Source of the DNA: Ketogulonicigenium vulgare WSH-001
GTDB lineage: Bacteria > Pseudomonadota > Alphaproteobacteria > Rhodobacterales > Rhodobacteraceae
Reading direction: 5' to 3'
NCBI RefSeq assembly: GCF_000223375.1
Contig: NC_017386.1
Location: 186,001 to 250,000 of the forward strand
Length of the DNA: 64,000 nucleotides
A program made the translations under genes and the position numbers. Positions 60,777-64,000 of this stretch are shown piece by piece (the first letter of the stretch is position 1; each line of letters starts with the position of its first letter). The notes under the pieces were generated by a model that saw only the letters and a program-made list of their open reading frames with translations, was not told the origin of the DNA and did not search any database.

Positions 60777-61397
60777 CTAGTCGCGTGCATAGACGAATTT
60801 GGGCATGTGCCAGTTAAAGCGCAGCGCCAGCAGTCGCAGCGTCAGGCCGAATGTCAGCGCGGCAAAGGTCACGATATCATGGGGCAGCGCGGTTTGCAGA
60901 CCGGCCAGATAGATGATGCCGGTCAGCACCGAGACACTGGCATACAGCTCGCTGCGCAGCAGCAGGGGGATTTCGCCGCACAGAATGTCGCGGATCACGC
61001 CGCCCGCGCAGCCGGTGATCATGCCCGCCACGATGATGATGATCGGCGGCAGACCCATTTCACGCGCGATATTGCAGCCAAGGATGGTAAAGACCACCAG
61101 CCCCACCGCATCCAGCAGCAAGAACAGACGCTTGAGCCGGTGCATAAAGCGCGCAAAGGCGATGGTCGCCAGCGCGGCTGCGGCGGTCAGCAGCAGATAT
61201 TCGGGATGTTCGACCCAGACCAGCGGGTAATGCCCCAGCAGCACATCGCGCACCGATCCGCCGCCCAGTGCGGTGACAGCCGCCAGCAGGCACACGCCGA
61301 CCCAATCCATGCTGCGCCGCCCTGCGGCAATCGCGGCCGTCATCGATTCAACAGTGATCGCGACGATGTAAAGAATATGCAGGATGAGGACGCTCAT
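60777..61397 (-). CDS. TRIC-family cation channel (UPF0126/YicG-like) membrane protein
   Basis: The 206-residue protein has seven predicted helices in two related halves. Family motifs are the glycine-rich AVTALGGGSVRDVLLGHYPL in the first half and GMITGCAGGVIRDILCGEIP in the second. Bacterial TRIC homologues form trimers that pass potassium or other cations. A single-gene unit is likely. Confidence 0.93.
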   Translation of the reverse strand: MSVLILHILYIVAITVESMTAAIAAGRRSMDWVGVCLLAAVTALGGGSVRDVLLGHYPLVWVEHPEYLLLTAAAALATIAFARFMHRLKRLFLLLDAVGLVVFTILGCNIAREMGLPPIIIIVAGMITGCAGGVIRDILCGEIPLLLRSELYASVSVLTGIIYLAGLQTALPHDIVTFAALTFGLTLRLLALRFNWHMPKFVYARD

Positions 61398-61466
61398 GGC
61401 GTGGGCTCCGGGAAAAGTGGCGCGCTTTTGGCGCGGATGCCATAGTTTGCCGGATCAAGCGAGAGG

Positions 61467-61488
61467 CGCCCCGCCTGACGGCGGGGCG
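61467..61488 (-). terminator. Hairpin terminator after the molybdenum hydroxylase
   Basis: A perfect 9-bp stem (CGCCCCGCC at 61467-61475 with 61480-61488) and a TGAC loop lie 9 bases past the stop codon of the large subunit gene, the expected place for the operon end. Confidence 0.7.
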
Positions 61489-61496
61489 TCACAGTA

Positions 61497-63692
61497 TCAG
61501 TAGAAATAGACGCCGTTGTTTTCCAGCGGCAGCATCGTCACGCGGGTGCCGGTGCGGGCGATGGCATTCGCCAGCGCAGGGCCAGCGGGCGGCACGCCGG
61601 GCTCGCCCACGCCGGTGGGCGAGGCGGTCGAGGGCACGATATGCGTCTCGATCGCGCGGATATCGCCGATGCGCAGCGGCATGAAGTCATAGAAGTTGGT
61701 CTGCTGCACTTCGCCATCGACCATCGTGATCTCGCCCCGCATGACGGCGGACAGCGCAAATCCGATGCCGCCTTCCATCTGGGCGCGGATCATATCCGGG
61801 TTGATCGGCAGGCCGCAATCGACGGCGCAGGTGACCTTTTCAATGCGGATCGCATCATCGGCGGTACCCGATACTTCCACAACTTCAGCGACATAGGTGC
61901 CAAAGGACTTTACCACGGCCAGACCTTGGCCATGACCCTCGGGGGCATTGCCCCAATTGGCGTTCTGGGTGACCAGTTCCAGCACGCCGCGCAGACGGTC
62001 GCCATCCTCGCCCTCGGGCAGGTGGTTCAGGCGGAACTCTAGCGGGTCGATGCCCGCAGCCTCGGCGGCCATATCCATCATGCTTTCCATGACGAAACCG
62101 GTGTGCGAATGCCCGACCGAGCGCCACCACAGCACCACAGCATCCTTGCGCTGATCGGTCAGACCGACATGCATTGTGCCAAGGCTGTAAGGGGTGTCGG
62201 CGACGCCCTCGACCGAGATATGGTCGATTTCCATGCCATTGGGGTCGAACATCGAGCCCTTCATGATCGACTGACCGGCCAGACGGTGATCCCAAGCCAC
62301 GATCTTGCCATCGCCGTCCAGACCCACGCGCACGCGATGCGCAAAGGCGGGGCGGTAATAGCCGCCCTGAATATCATCCTCGCGCGACCACGCGAGTTTC
62401 ACCGGACGGGTGCGGTCGGTCATGGCAAAGGCCTCGGCGGCTTCGGCCTGATAATCCGATTCAAAATTCGCGCGCCGCCCGAACGAGCCACCGGCGTAAA
62501 GCGGACGGTTCTCGACCATGGCGGGGTCAAGACCCAGCACAGCCGCTACGGTCGGATGCGACAGGCCCGCAAACTGGGTGCCGTCATGCAAGATCACGCC
62601 GCCCTCGGCGGTGGGTTCAATGACGGCGCACATCGGCTCCATCGGGGCATGGGCGAGGTAGGGGGCAAAGAATTCCGCCTCGATCACCTGCGCGGCGCTG
62701 GCAAGGTCAGCCTCGACGGCGGCGATATCGGTGCCGTCATGGCTGGCGTTGAACTGCGGATCTGCCCGCACCATGCCAAGCAGCTCCTCGCGGATCTCGT
62801 CGGTGGATCGGCTGCCCGCGTTCGAGAAGTCCCACTCTGCGGTGATGGCGCTGCGCGCGCTCATCGCAGCCCAGGTATTCTCGCCGTAAACCACCACACC
62901 GCGCCCATCGGCACGGGCAGCGGCGTTGATAAAGCCGCGAATGCCCTCCGCGCCCGAGGCGTCAAAGCTGGTCAGAACGGCGCCAAGGCGCGGCGGGCGG
63001 ATGACCATGGCCGTGATCTGGTTGTCGAGCTGGATATCGGTCGCGAATATCGCAGTGCCATTGATCTTGCCCGCACCGTCAACGCGGCGGAACGCACCTT
63101 CTTTGCCAAAGATGCGGAAATCCGTCTCTTTCAGCTTGGGGTCTTCGGGAACGGGTTGCGTGGCGGCAGCTTGCAGCAGCTCGGCAAAGCTCGCGCTGTG
63201 ATCGCCCGATGTCAGGACACCGTTTTCCAGCGTGACATCGGCGGGATCAACGCCCCAAGCCTCTGCGGCAGCGGCCTTGAACATGTCGCGCGCGGCGGCA
63301 CCGGCCTTGCGGTATTGCAAAAAGCTGTCGGGCGTCGCGGTCGAGCCGCCGGTGCCCTTAAAGCCGATCAATGTATTGGCATATTCGGGTTTGGCATCGG
63401 GGAAGGCGATCTTGACGAGACCCAAGTCATGATTGAGTTCCTCGGCCACAAAGCTTGCAAGGCCCGAGGACGCGCCCTGACCCATTTCGACGTGTTTGAT
63501 CAGCACGGTCACCTGACCGTCGGTGCCAATCCGCACGAAGGGGGTGAAAGCGGTGTCGATGGCCGAACCAATGGTCGGGTCAAGCGCGGCATCCGCAGTT
63601 GCAGCCATTGCGCCTTTGGGGCCAAAGCCGATGGTAAAGGCGACGGCGCCCGCGCTGGCCAAAAAGCCGCGACGTGTTGTGTTGAAACCCAT
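61497..63692 (-). CDS. Xanthine dehydrogenase-family molybdopterin-binding subunit (isoquinoline 1-oxidoreductase beta-like)
   Basis: The ATG at 63692, with GGAGG seven bases upstream, gives 731 residues. A Tat signal is visible (NTTRRGFLASAGAVAFTIGF), so the enzyme is exported folded. IKHVEMGQGASSGLASFVAE and RVDGAGKINGTAIFATDI mark the first domain. GGSFGRRANFESDYQAEA and GEPGVPPAGPALANAI are molybdopterin-site motifs, the latter near the catalytic Glu. This single-subunit layout, paired with a small 2Fe-2S protein, fits the IorAB/aldehyde oxidase group. The substrate may be an aldehyde or N-heterocycle. Electrons likely pass to a cytochrome not in the window. Confidence 0.92.
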   Translation of the reverse strand: MGFNTTRRGFLASAGAVAFTIGFGPKGAMAATADAALDPTIGSAIDTAFTPFVRIGTDGQVTVLIKHVEMGQGASSGLASFVAEELNHDLGLVKIAFPDAKPEYANTLIGFKGTGGSTATPDSFLQYRKAGAAARDMFKAAAAEAWGVDPADVTLENGVLTSGDHSASFAELLQAAATQPVPEDPKLKETDFRIFGKEGAFRRVDGAGKINGTAIFATDIQLDNQITAMVIRPPRLGAVLTSFDASGAEGIRGFINAAARADGRGVVVYGENTWAAMSARSAITAEWDFSNAGSRSTDEIREELLGMVRADPQFNASHDGTDIAAVEADLASAAQVIEAEFFAPYLAHAPMEPMCAVIEPTAEGGVILHDGTQFAGLSHPTVAAVLGLDPAMVENRPLYAGGSFGRRANFESDYQAEAAEAFAMTDRTRPVKLAWSREDDIQGGYYRPAFAHRVRVGLDGDGKIVAWDHRLAGQSIMKGSMFDPNGMEIDHISVEGVADTPYSLGTMHVGLTDQRKDAVVLWWRSVGHSHTGFVMESMMDMAAEAAGIDPLEFRLNHLPEGEDGDRLRGVLELVTQNANWGNAPEGHGQGLAVVKSFGTYVAEVVEVSGTADDAIRIEKVTCAVDCGLPINPDMIRAQMEGGIGFALSAVMRGEITMVDGEVQQTNFYDFMPLRIGDIRAIETHIVPSTASPTGVGEPGVPPAGPALANAIARTGTRVTMLPLENNGVYFY

Positions 63693-63694
63693 GA

Positions 63695-64000
63695 TCACGC
63701 CTCCATGATTTCGCTGGCGCGCAAAACGGCACCGCGGATGCGTTGATAGGTGGCACAGCGGCAGACGTTGCCCGACATATAGGTGTCGATATCATCTGCG
63801 TTGGGTTTGGGGTTTTCGGTGAGTAAGCCGATGGCCTGCACGATCTGGCCCGACTGGCAGTAGCCGCATTGCACGACGTTCAACTCGGCCCAGGCCTGTT
63901 GCACGGCGCTGGCGATATTGCCGCTGACGCCTTCGATCGTGGTGATTTCAGCGCCTTCGAGGGTTTCGACCTTTTGTTGGCAGGAACGGACAGGCTCGCC
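63695..64000 (-). CDS. 2Fe-2S subunit of the molybdenum hydroxylase (partial)
   Basis: Only the C-terminal 101 codons are visible; the start lies beyond the right edge. CGYCQSGQIVQAIGLLTE and SGNVCRCATYQRIRGAVLRA carry the four Cys of the second 2Fe-2S cluster. VRSCQQKVETLEG before them is the tail of the first cluster domain. It matches IorA/CoxS-type small subunits. Its stop is 2 bases from the large subunit start, so the two are co-translated. Confidence 0.93.
   Translation of the reverse strand, partial: GEPVRSCQQKVETLEGAEITTIEGVSGNIASAVQQAWAELNVVQCGYCQSGQIVQAIGLLTENPKPNADDIDTYMSGNVCRCATYQRIRGAVLRASEIMEA

Noticed and set aside
62103..63746. 547-codon plus-strand frame
   Set aside because: It is antisense to the molybdopterin-binding subunit, which has full family motifs and a Tat signal.

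Overview
The window is GC-rich DNA with the gene style of an alphaproteobacterium of the Rhodobacteraceae. The PQQ sorbose/sorbosone-type dehydrogenase at 56941-58680 closely resembles the enzymes of Ketogulonicigenium, so that genus is my best guess (inference from memory, not a search). A Rep_3-type initiator, iteron origin and parAB (17.4-21.6 kb) plus a second repAB-type partition pair (35.9-38.0 kb) make this a plasmid or chromid. I found no insertion sequence, CRISPR array, rRNA or tRNA.

Region 1 (1-14.7 kb) is a sugar-acid island. It holds a tripartite-tricarboxylate binding protein, a GntR/FCD regulator, a secreted TIM-barrel protein, two Gfo/Idh/MocA oxidoreductases and uxuA-uxuB-uxaC for hexuronate breakdown. 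Woven among them is a complete set of ebo homologues: eboA, B, C, D, E and F. The ebo cluster is known from cyanobacteria, other bacteria and eustigmatophyte plastids and has been tied to metabolite export; its chemistry is unknown. A CTAG-centred operator-like motif recurs in the control regions, suggesting that the GntR protein runs the ebo and uronate genes as one regulon. eboC carries a frameshift at a seven-base homopolymer.

Region 2 (14.7-21.6 kb) has a two-component system with two small PepSY proteins, then the replicon core: an initiator gene, an inverted iteron, four 22-bp iterons, an AT-rich block of 10-bp repeats, and parA-parB. Region 3 (21.6-29.6 kb) is a LacI-controlled carbohydrate ABC transporter operon with a sugar isomerase and a GMC oxidoreductase, preceded by twin perfect LacI-type operators.

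Region 4 (29.6-35.9 kb) has a PhnB-like protein, then a translationally coupled operon of ketoacyl synthase III, NAD epimerase, metallo-beta-lactamase-fold hydrolase and adenylate-forming ligase, divergent from a TetR regulator and a sulfotransferase. It recalls the ole beta-lactone/olefin pathway with a different hydrolase. Region 5 (35.9-38.0 kb) is repAB without repC; a palindrome fitting the repABC parS consensus supplies the stop codons of both convergent genes beside it.

Region 6 (38.1-46.8 kb) is siderophore-iron uptake (TonB receptor, binding protein, fused permease, ATPase, siderophore-interacting reductase, AraC regulator) plus a HmuS/ChuS-like protein. Region 7 (46.9-54.0 kb) pairs an unusually long glutamate synthase large subunit with a CysJ-type diflavin reductase and no gltD. 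Region 8 (54.2-64 kb) has pirin, an ABC-F ATPase, the PQQ dehydrogenase, two small secreted proteins, a TRIC-family channel and a molybdenum hydroxylase cut by the window end.
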